From NCBI GenBank assembly GCA_029204225.1, contig CM055105.1, positions 51,115,680 through 51,179,679 on the forward strand: a stretch of DNA of 64,000 nt, given 5' to 3'. Each line of letters begins with the position of its first letter. The first letter of the stretch is position 1. A program made the translations under genes and the position numbers. The notes under the pieces were generated by a model, which saw only the letters and a program-made list of their open reading frames with translations, searched no databases and had not been told where the DNA came from. Shown piece by piece: positions 56,645 through 64,000 of this stretch. This DNA is from Diphasiastrum complanatum. Taxonomy: Eukaryota; Streptophyta; Lycopodiopsida; Lycopodiales; Lycopodiaceae.

Positions 56645-59600
56645 ATGGCTACAAATGGAGGCTACATGTTGGAAAGCAATGATAGGCTTACCTCCCTCAA
56701 CTATTCTACTTGGAAAGTAAGGATGGAGTCTTTGCTTGAGATGAATGAGTTGATGGATATTGTTGTAGGTGTGGAGGAGAGACCTTTGGCACCTCAAGAA
56801 CAATTGAGGTATGACAAGAGGGCAAAGAAAGCCCTTCACATGATCAAGATGAATGTGACAAATGAGCTTATCAAAGAGGTTGGTAAGTGCACATCATCTA
56901 GTGAAGCTTGGGAAGCCTTGAAGAAGGTTTATGAATCCAAGTCTACTTCTAGAGTGTTGACTTTAAGAAGGCAAATCTTTTCTTGTATGCAAAAGAAGAG
57001 TGAGAATGGACATGCTTTTGTTTTGAGAGTTAAAGCATTGAATGATGAGTTAGCATGCATTAATGATGGCATAAATAATGAGGAGCTTGTTCAAGTGATT
57101 CTCAATGGCTTGTTGGATGATCATGCTAATCTTGTTCAAAGTTATGCTATCCAAAAATGTTTACCAAGTGTTGGAGACTTGCAAGAGGTCTTGTTGGCTG
57201 AAGAATTCAGGTTGCAAGCAAGAGTGGGAGCATCTTCTACATCTCAAGGAGGAGAAGAGGAGGCAATGTTCTCTAAAGGCAAGTTCAAGGGCAAAGGTAA
57301 AAGCAATTGGTCTAAAGGGCAAGACCAAGGTGAGCACTCTACTTTTGGCAAAAAGAAGGATAGATCTAAGCTAAAATGTTTCTATTGTGGAGTCAAAGGG
57401 CATTTTGCTAGTGATTGTTTTAAGAAAAAGAGGGATCAAGGGGAAAAGCAAACCAATCTAACTATTGATGAGGGTGGGGATGAGCTTCTTTCAAATGATG
57501 CTTTTGTTATGTCATCTTGCTTGTTGGCTAATCATGGAGACATTGATCCTTGGTGGATTGATAGTGGAGCCACTTCTCATATGACATATCATAAAGAGTA
57601 TTTTTCATCTTTAATGGCATTTGATGGTGATAGGAAGGTAATCTATACCGCAAATGATGGTGAGTGTGCAATCAAGGGGATTGGCACAATTCCTATTTCA
57701 CTTTCTACAAATAGGAATATAGAATTGAAAGATGTTTTGCTCATTCCATCCATTACCAAGAACTTACTTAGTGTAAGCCAAATGCTTGACAAAGGATTCA
57801 AAGTTGAGTTTGATGGTGATGCTTGCTTGATCAAAAAGGGGTGTAGTATCATTGCAAAAGGGAAAAGGCAAGGGAAATTGTTCAAGCTTGATGCATGTGT
57901 TGTTGCTAACCAAGTTGGATGCATGGCAAATGAACAAATGTCAATTCAAGAGGTATGGCATAAAAGGATGGGACATCTCAACTACAAGGCCTTGGAGGTA
58001 ATAGCCAAAAAGGAGGTAGTAAGGGGACTTCCCAAGTCTCTTACTTGCTTGAATCATGTTTGTGAAGAATGTGCTTTGTCTAAATCACATAGATTGCCAT
58101 ATACTAGATCTATATCTAGATCTAAGATGCCTTTTTCTCTCTTGCATTCGGATATTCATGGTGTTACTACAATTAGCAATGGAGGTGCTAAGATGTATGT
58201 AACTTTCATTGATGATTTTAGTAGATTTTGTTGGGTTTATCTACTAAAGAGCAAGGATGAGGTGTTTGATGTGTTTGTCAAGTTCAAAGTTGCTATTGAG
58301 ACTCAATTTACAACCAAAATCAAATGCTTGAGGAGCGACAATGGTGGTGAATACATTTCTAACAAATTCAAAGCCTTTTGCGATGAGCATGGGATCAAGA
58401 GGGAGTACACATGTCCAAGAACACCACAACAAAATGGAGTGGCCGAGAGGAAGAATAGAACCTTGTGTGAGAGTGCAAAGGCAATGAGATTGAATGCTAA
58501 TCTTCCTAAACCTTTTTGGAGTGATGCTTTGTTGTGTGCAAATTTCCTATGCAATAGATGGCCAAGTGTTGTATTGGAAGGAAAAACCCCTTTTGAAGCT
58601 TTGTTTGGTACGAAGCCTAATGTCAAGTTTCTAAGAACTTTTGGATGCATTTGCTACTTCAACATTACTCTTGATGATAGAACTAAGGAGGATCCATCTT
58701 CAAGAAAGGGCATTTTTGTTGGTTATAGTGAAGTAAGCAAAGCATATAGGATTTATGTTCCTTCAATCAAGAAAGTGTTCACAAGTAGGGATGTCATTTT
58801 TGATGAAAGTAACATTCCAAAAGTTGTTTCAAGTGATGATGGTGTTGTTGCAACTAATGTGCTTGATGACAATGGAGTTGATGACACATTGGATGTGGAT
58901 GTTGAAGAAGCCTCTTCAAGTCAAATTCCAAGGAGAACTCCAAGGCATAAAGTGAAACCCTCAAGGCTCACTTATGATGGCAAAGGTAAGCAAGTGGTGG
59001 ATGGATCCAACTATGCTTTCCTAACTTCTTTTGATGTACCTTCATGTGTAGATGAAGCAAGGCAAGAAGAGGAATGGATCCAAGCAATGGATCTTGAGTT
59101 TGAAGCACTTATGAAGAACAACACATGGAGATTGGTGGAGCTTCCAAAGGGCAAAAGTGCAATTGGATGCAAATGGATCTTCAAGGTAAAGACAAATCAA
59201 GATGGATCTATCAACAAGTTCAAGGCAAGGTTGGTGGCTAAAGGTTATGCTCAAGAGCATGGCATTGACTATGAGGAAACCTTTGCACCCGTGGCAAAGA
59301 TGGTGAGCATAAGAGTAATCATTTCCCTTGCAACTCTTTATGGATGGGATCTTTGGCAATTAGACATTTCTAATGCTTTCTTGAATGGTGATCTTGAAGA
59401 GGAAGTCTACATGGAGAAACCCGAGAGCTATGTTTCTCATAGCAAGCCTAATCATGTGTGTTTTCTACAAAAAAGTTTGTATGGTCTTAAGCAAGCACCA
59501 AGGAGTTGGTATGCTAGGCTTAACTCTTTTCTACTTTCTCAAAACTTCACTATGAGTGAGTATGATCATTCACTTTACTTTAGAATTAGTGCTAATGATG

Positions 59601-60595
59601 TTACAATCCTTCTAATTTATGTGGATGACATTATTTTAAGTGGAGGGAACAAGGAAGATATAGAAGATATCAAGAAAGCACTAAAAAAGGAATTTGAAGT
59701 GCATGATCTTGGTCTTTTGAGCTATATCTTAGGAATAGAAGTAATTAGAACTTCTCAAATCACTTTTATTTCACAAGAGAAGTATGCTATTTCTATTCTC
59801 AATAGATTTCATATGGTAGATGCAAATCCTATTGATACACCTATGGAATCACATGTAAAGCTAACTATAAGAGGTAATGAAAGATCCTTCGAGGACATTA
59901 CTCTCTATAGGAAGCTAATAGGTTCTCTTATATATCTAACCATCACAAGACCTGATTTATCTTATTGTGTTGGTAGATTAAGCCAATTCATGCAAGATCC
60001 TAGCATAGAACATTGGAAACTAGGAAAGAGGATCTTGAGATACATCTCGGGAACAAAAGATTTTGGCATTGTTTATAGAGGCTCATCACCTAACTTATTT
60101 GGTTTTTCAGATTCAGATTTTGCAGGAGACCTTATGGATAGAAAATCCATAAATGCACATGCTATTTTCATAGGTGATGGAGCTATCTCATGGATGTCGA
60201 AGAAACAAGCAACTATATCACTTTCTTCTAGTGAGGCCGAGTACAAAGCTTTGACATCATGCACAAAGGAGATGGTGTGGATCAAGAGGATGATTATGGA
60301 GCTTCATTTGCTGGATTTTTCAGAGAGTCCAATCATCTTTTGTGACAACCTTTCAGCCCAAAGTCTAGCAAGCAATCCGGTTTTCCATGCAAGGAGCAAA
60401 CATATCGAGGTGGCTTACCATTTTGTGAGAGAACAAGTGTTGGCAAAAGAGATCAAGCTTGAACATGTCCCATCAAAGGAATGTGTGGCTGATATCTTTA
60501 CCAAAGCATTGGGAAAGGACTTATTTTTCAAGCATAGAACAAGTCTTGGTGTACTTTCTAAATCTATGCTAAAACTAGTTGAAGAGGGAGTGTGA
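56645..60595 (+). CDS. E6 gag-pol polyprotein (1316 aa), intact
   Basis: One frame encodes all Ty1/copia functions in order. Capsid occupies about residues 1-220 (STWKVRMESLL, AWEALKKVYESK). The zinc knuckle is CFYCGVKGHFASDC at C245, C248, H253 and C258. The protease has DSGATSHMT with D306. Pre-integrase has WHKRMGHLNYKAL with H439 and CEECALSKSH. The integrase triad is D503, D565 and E601 (spacing 35). RT has QLDISNAFLNG and YVDD at 992-995. RNase H has SDSDFAGD with D1156 and SSSEAEYKAL with E1197. No stop, shift or missing key residue was found. Gag and pol share one frame, as in many plant copia elements. The ATG at 56645 lies 0.6 kb after the primer site and starts the conserved gag N-terminus (ATNGGYMLESNDRL). 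The stop TGA lies inside the 3' LTR. Confidence 0.96.
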   Translation: MATNGGYMLESNDRLTSLNYSTWKVRMESLLEMNELMDIVVGVEERPLAPQEQLRYDKRAKKALHMIKMNVTNELIKEVGKCTSSSEAWEALKKVYESKSTSRVLTLRRQIFSCMQKKSENGHAFVLRVKALNDELACINDGINNEELVQVILNGLLDDHANLVQSYAIQKCLPSVGDLQEVLLAEEFRLQARVGASSTSQGGEEEAMFSKGKFKGKGKSNWSKGQDQGEHSTFGKKKDRSKLKCFYCGVKGHFASDCFKKKRDQGEKQTNLTIDEGGDELLSNDAFVMSSCLLANHGDIDPWWIDSGATSHMTYHKEYFSSLMAFDGDRKVIYTANDGECAIKGIGTIPISLSTNRNIELKDVLLIPSITKNLLSVSQMLDKGFKVEFDGDACLIKKGCSIIAKGKRQGKLFKLDACVVANQVGCMANEQMSIQEVWHKRMGHLNYKALEVIAKKEVVRGLPKSLTCLNHVCEECALSKSHRLPYTRSISRSKMPFSLLHSDIHGVTTISNGGAKMYVTFIDDFSRFCWVYLLKSKDEVFDVFVKFKVAIETQFTTKIKCLRSDNGGEYISNKFKAFCDEHGIKREYTCPRTPQQNGVAERKNRTLCESAKAMRLNANLPKPFWSDALLCANFLCNRWPSVVLEGKTPFEALFGTKPNVKFLRTFGCICYFNITLDDRTKEDPSSRKGIFVGYSEVSKAYRIYVPSIKKVFTSRDVIFDESNIPKVVSSDDGVVATNVLDDNGVDDTLDVDVEEASSSQIPRRTPRHKVKPSRLTYDGKGKQVVDGSNYAFLTSFDVPSCVDEARQEEEWIQAMDLEFEALMKNNTWRLVELPKGKSAIGCKWIFKVKTNQDGSINKFKARLVAKGYAQEHGIDYEETFAPVAKMVSIRVIISLATLYGWDLWQLDISNAFLNGDLEEEVYMEKPESYVSHSKPNHVCFLQKSLYGLKQAPRSWYARLNSFLLSQNFTMSEYDHSLYFRISANDVTILLIYVDDIILSGGNKEDIEDIKKALKKEFEVHDLGLLSYILGIEVIRTSQITFISQEKYAISILNRFHMVDANPIDTPMESHVKLTIRGNERSFEDITLYRKLIGSLIYLTITRPDLSYCVGRLSQFMQDPSIEHWKLGKRILRYISGTKDFGIVYRGSSPNLFGFSDSDFAGDLMDRKSINAHAIFIGDGAISWMSKKQATISLSSSEAEYKALTSCTKEMVWIKRMIMELHLLDFSESPIIFCDNLSAQSLASNPVFHARSKHIEVAYHFVREQVLAKEIKLEHVPSKECVADIFTKALGKDLFFKHRTSLGVLSKSMLKLVEEGV
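60581..60590 (+). promoter_or_regulatory. E6 polypurine tract
   Basis: GAAGAGGGAG immediately precedes the 3' LTR and encodes the last residues of the polyprotein. It would prime plus-strand cDNA synthesis. Confidence 0.88.
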
Positions 60596-61243
60596 AAAAT
60601 TGTCAACTAGTAGTATTTTCCTAACTTGAGATTTTGTAGGCCTATGGCCAAATAAAAGTTAGAGATAGGTTCATACATGTATGTAGAGGCCCAAAGTATG
60701 TGTACACTACTTTTGAGGTCACATTAATTAGAGGAGGTCGAGTGTGGAGCTCTTCTATTGGCTCATAATTTGGTGCATTCCTATTTGACCAAATTTCTAG
60801 GTATATGGGTGAATCCTATTGGACCCCAATTTTAGCCTATCATAAGACAAGTGGCCAAGAGGCACTATGGCTGCTATAAATAGCCATCTCCACGAGTATG
60901 TACACATCTCATTTTCATTCTATTGAATGAATGTTATGCTCTTTGAAGATCCATCTTCTTCTCTCTCACTTTTTTGTTCATATCTTGCATTCTAGCCACT
61001 AGAATTGTGATTTCTTTGTTGCTATGGCTTCACACGTGTGAAATGCAGGTTGTAGGCTCTGAAGTACGGACAGGGACAGCAAGTTTCTGTTTGTGGAAGC
61101 TTATGATCAGATTTTGATGTTTAGTTGATGTTTAGTATGCTTAACATCACAATTTCTATCATTTTTTCAATCTAGATGTGCATAACTTCCATGGCCAAGA
61201 TCTTTATGAAACTTTAGCATCTTTTGGATCTGAGTTTTTCACA
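60591..61243 (+). repeat. E6 3' LTR (653 bp)
   Basis: It is identical in length and, by reading, in sequence to the 5' LTR, with the TATA box at 60875-60882. It is followed by AGCTC, the right copy of the target duplication, and then by NA1 gag. Confidence 0.96.
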
Positions 61244-61248
61244 AGCTC

Positions 61249-61647
61249 TTTGTTCAAATCTTTTACTCTCACACAAATTGATGTCCACTCTCACTCCTCC
61301 CCTGGAAGCATTGAAGAACTTGGTTCTTGAGGGAAAGTAACCTTGAGGTATTCTTGGACTCATAGATCTTTTGAAGAGTCTCCCAAGTCTCTTGGGCTGA
61401 GGTACATGCTCATACTTCTTTGAGCAAATCATTTGCAACATTCATCTTAATACAATGGAGTGCAAGCTTGTACCTTCTCTTGTATTTAGTTGCTTCTTGT
61501 GGATGGATTGGCTCATCTTCCTCTCCATTCACAATATCCATCAAATCTTGCATGATAAGGATGGATTCCATTCTTAACTTCCAAATTGAATAATTTGAAG
61601 AGTTCCATCTATCACTAGAATCCAAAAGATAGGCACTTATGGATGTC
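61249..61647 (-). pseudogene. NA1 gag, N-terminal part
   Basis: On the minus strand, MTSISAYLLDSSDRWNSSNY at 61647 begins the copia capsid, with SIWKLRMESILIMQDL next. After NVANDLLKEV a TGA (near 61410) interrupts. The reading resumes as ACTSAQETWETLQKIYESK and SESGHQF, with further stops up to the E6 junction at 61248. It continues beyond E6 at 55382. E6 gag is a clear relative. The frame could also start at 61697, but the conserved block favours 61647. Confidence 0.85.
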
Positions 61648-62385
61648 ATCTTCAATGATAAGGAGATAGATTCAAAGAAACAAGATAGATTGTACAAGAT
61701 ATGATCACTACTAGCTATCCCACTCTCTTTGGGACTTCAGATGAATCACTCTCTGATTTCTCAACAAGATCTAAGGTGATCTTGAGCTTGATCTATCTTC
61801 AAGATCCAAACTAGATCCAAACTTACTATAGATTTGATCAAACTAGTCTCCTCCTTGATGTCGACTTCACAAGAAGGGTGAATCCACCTATACAGAACCA
61901 AAAGCACTTTATAACACACAAATGTCTTACAAATAAAGCCTCTTAAATTCAGGTTGAATTACATTGACATATTCAATCACAAACCTATCCAAAACTGAGT
62001 AGAATAGAAACACAAACATTTCTAGATGAAAAACTCATCAAAACACTTGATCTGAACCTAAGAATGACCTAATTAAGCTGATCCAAACTTCTAAAGAGTG
62101 GTGGCATTCAAATTCTTATGAAAAACTCTACTAGGAGACATGTACTCCAAGATTCAGCTCATAAGAACTTTCTAATTTGGTTTGGTTGAATGGAAATGGG
62201 TCAATCTCAGTTCCTGCAGCTATAACTCAGCAAAACAAGGTCCCTTTGATCTATTATCACTCAAATGAAACCAAATTTAAAGGTACAATCACTAGATTAG
62301 CAACTAGTAGCAAGAGCAAAGCTAATACTACTCAAATCTAGGATCAAAGCTTGAGAAAATCAAATTTAAAGCTCACTTTTGATTA
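61648..62385 (-). other. NA1 leader between primer site and gag
   Basis: AT-rich 0.74 kb with no frame of note on the minus strand. Length and position match a retrotransposon 5' untranslated leader. Confidence 0.7.
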
Positions 62386-62398
62386 GGCTCTGATACCA
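62386..62398 (-). promoter_or_regulatory. NA1 primer-binding site
   Basis: On the minus strand this reads TGGTATCAGAGCC, a perfect complement of the initiator Met tRNA end. It adjoins the LTR at 62399. Confidence 0.94.
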
Positions 62399-62792
62399 TG
62401 ACAAAATTTTACAGCAAATTCAATCCCAATCAATCCTAAAAGTGATGGAGGATGCACAAATAAAAGATCCAGATCCAAACTATGAGCTAGAATCAAGACT
62501 AATTATTAAAACTAGCAAACTTGACATTTAACTCCGCATTAGGCACATAGATTTGATCAACTGAACCAAAGTACAACAAGCTTCTCAGACCTATAAACAA
62601 GTTTGGCACCTTCCAATCCAAGCAATTAATGCATAAAAACACTCACATCCAATAGCTAGAACTCGCCACTAAAAGACAATGATAATAGAAGTGGAAAAAC
62701 TCAATTTTTCATGATTTTGGATGGAAATCCCATCATACATTTATACTTTTCAAGCTCATATCTGAGCATATTAGGGCACCTCTGAACTATCA
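62399..62792 (-). repeat. NA1 5' LTR, partial (394 bp)
   Basis: In plus view it starts TGACAAAATTTTACAGC and follows the 3' LTR at 51446 until CCTCTGAACT-ATCA, where E5 begins. The remaining 305 bp of the LTR either lie beyond the window, after E5, or are lost. Confidence 0.9.
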
Positions 62793-63474
62793 TGTTAAAA
62801 ATTCACAATTCTAGCTTGACTAGTTTTGGTCATATGACTTGTAAATAGTTAGATGGTCATGATGTGGCTTGTCACACGTTCCAAATAGCATAGGATTCCA
62901 TTCATAAGGATGTTCTAAAGTAGACCTAAGTGTTAGAACCTTTGGAATGAGTCCAAATTATGCTTAGATACAAGGGAGAAAAAATAGGAGCTATTTTTGG
63001 TAATTTTTGCATTGTTGAGGGAGCTCCAAGATTCCAACCCTAACTTGGTAGGGATAAAAGATCCACCAAAATTAGCATTAGGGATAGGTTTAGAGCTACT
63101 CATACCTGCCCAAAACTGTGATGGATCATATATATATAGGTGATGATATCTCACCAAAATCAATCAAGCAATTTCATGTTTTTTCTCTCATAATGGTGCA
63201 ATTGCTCTCTATGTTCATAATTGTTTGAGTACTTGTGATTACTAATGATTATAGGATTGAATGTAGGTCTTGTGTACAGTACTCAGACTGTGGGAGGCCG
63301 TACTTTCACACGTGTGAAGCCTTCTTCAAGGATTTGGGCCATTTAGTGAGGTTCAAGCATAGATTTTTGATGGATTTTGATGGTTCAACTTGTGCTAATC
63401 TTATGAAATCATAATCTATTGTTTCCCTCATCATTTCAAGTGTTTTAGGATCCTTATTTGCTGTAATTTTTACA
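62793..63474 (+). repeat. E5 5' LTR (682 bp)
   Basis: It runs TGTTAAAAATTCACAATTC to TGCTGTAATTTTTACA. The AT-rich TATA-like CATATATATATAGG lies near 63127. GGCCGTACTTTCACACGTGTGAAG lies near 63295-63318. Confidence 0.88.
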
Positions 63475-63487
63475 TGGTATCAGAGCC
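63475..63487 (+). promoter_or_regulatory. E5 primer-binding site
   Basis: TGGTATCAGAGCC directly follows the LTR end TTTTTACA. Confidence 0.94.
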
Positions 63488-64000
63488 TAAAGGCTGAAAT
63501 GAGCTAAATCACAATTTTTGATCTAAATCTTGTGTAGATTGGATCTTAGCATCTAGTATTGATTCTAGAACTCAAAGTGAGTCAAATACATTGGAGATTG
63601 GTGTTGTATGACTTCATTTGCAGGTGTTTAAGTGTCTAAAACCAGAGGCAAAGTTGAATTCAATTCACATCACCAAGATAGCAAGTTTTGCTTGCTCCAA
63701 GCATTGATTTCTAAGCGAGTTTTGGAGGTGATTTCATAGAGGAGGCTTTCTAGCATTCAAGGAGAGGGAAGATAAGAGTTTTGGGGACTCTTCAAGGCTG
63801 TTCTAAGGTTTAGTAGACACCTCCTAAAGTGATTTAGGTTCAGTCCAACCATTGCTTGACTTATGCACCAAATTAGATCAATTTTTCATCAATTTTGATC
63901 ATTTTTAGCTTGTGATTGGATAGTCGATTGTGTTGCATCCTCATTAAGTTCCATTTAGATCTTTTACAAGTGATTTTGGAAGTATATTAGGTTGCTGAAA

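Larger units (their letters stand above)
55383..61243 (+). mobile_element. complete young Ty1/copia retrotransposon E6 (5861 bp)
   Basis: Two 653-bp LTRs (55383-56035 and 60591-61243) appear identical base for base. They enclose a Met-tRNA primer site, a 0.6 kb leader, one uninterrupted 1316-codon gag-pol frame and a polypurine tract. The flanks are a perfect 5-bp duplication AGCTC (55378-55382 and 61244-61248). The insertion split the gag of NA1. All enzyme motifs are present, so E6 could be, or recently was, active and autonomous. Confidence 0.96.
51446..62792 (-). mobile_element. non-autonomous LTR retrotransposon NA1, split by two later insertions
   Basis: The LTR at 51446-52144 and the partial LTR at 62399-62792 are the same family and in the same orientation. 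Between them on the minus strand lie the primer site, gag start, [complete copia E6], gag end with zinc knuckle, protease, pre-integrase, start of integrase, [solo LTR], an unfamiliar region with the MRISE module, and a purine tract. Gag sequence on the two sides of E6 joins without a gap, proving one element. Removing both insertions leaves about 4.8 kb. No RT, RNase H or complete integrase is present. Confidence 0.88.
62793..64000 (+). mobile_element. LTR retrotransposon E5, 5' end only
   Basis: A plus-strand LTR (62793-63474), Met-tRNA primer site (63475-63487) and 0.5 kb of leader reach the window end. The LTR is related to that of NA1 (TGTTAAAAATTCACAATTCTAGCTTGACT at its start) but diverged. 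No coding sequence is inside the window, so the type is inferred as copia from the primer site and LTR relationship. Confidence 0.85.

Noticed and set aside
1-64000. Cellular protein-coding genes
   Set aside because: Every frame above about 150 codons that has recognisable motifs belongs to a retroelement. The remaining long frames (E1, NA1, gypsy-1 3' region) lie inside retroelement boundaries.

Overview
The window is a repeat-dominated stretch of plant nuclear DNA. No cellular protein gene, rRNA or tRNA gene was found. The evidence for a plant is the mix of Ty1/copia elements (integrase before reverse transcriptase, primer sites matching the 3' end of initiator Met tRNA, TGGTATCAGAGC) and Ty3/gypsy elements with plant-type gag zinc knuckles, nested in an AT-rich tandem-repeat background. 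A land plant with a large, TE-rich genome fits; the lineage cannot be decided from the sequence.

Layout: (1) 1-1854, decayed minus-strand copia fragment. (2) 3174-12403, long decayed Ty3/gypsy element with gag, protease, RT, RNase H and integrase, followed by about 2.9 kb carrying further open frames of unknown function. (3) 12766-13896, a 0.83-0.88 kb tandem repeat in reverse orientation. (4) 14098-26528, three broken copia copies (C1, C2, C3), scrambled gypsy pieces, a gypsy-like LTR, a (GA)n run and a 75-bp-arm inverted repeat. (5) 26529-27943, unassigned. (6) 27944-35893, a 2.65 kb unit present three times in tandem; each unit carries a gypsy RT/RNase H relic and part of the 0.85 kb satellite. 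(7) 35894-51445, the satellite array in plus orientation, with two inserted LTR elements (E1, E2), a rearranged LTR and a 1.2 kb segmental duplication. (8) 51446-62792, one minus-strand element (NA1) split by a 699-bp solo LTR and by a complete young copia element (E6, 55383-61243). (9) 62793-64000, the 5' end of a further plus-strand element (E5).

The most notable system is a set of three apparently non-autonomous LTR elements (E1, E2, NA1). They keep LTRs, a gag-type zinc knuckle and, in two of the three, a protease and the start of integrase. They have no RT or RNase H. In place of those they encode an unfamiliar protein region containing a recurring module (core MRISE-x-S-x2-DTYIH followed by V-x2-LI). 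E6, whose two 653-bp LTRs look identical and which has a single 1316-codon gag-pol frame, is a candidate autonomous copia element, although its LTR sequence differs from those of E1, E2 and NA1. Several otherwise different LTRs share a CCGTAC motif next to a CACACGTGTG palindrome.
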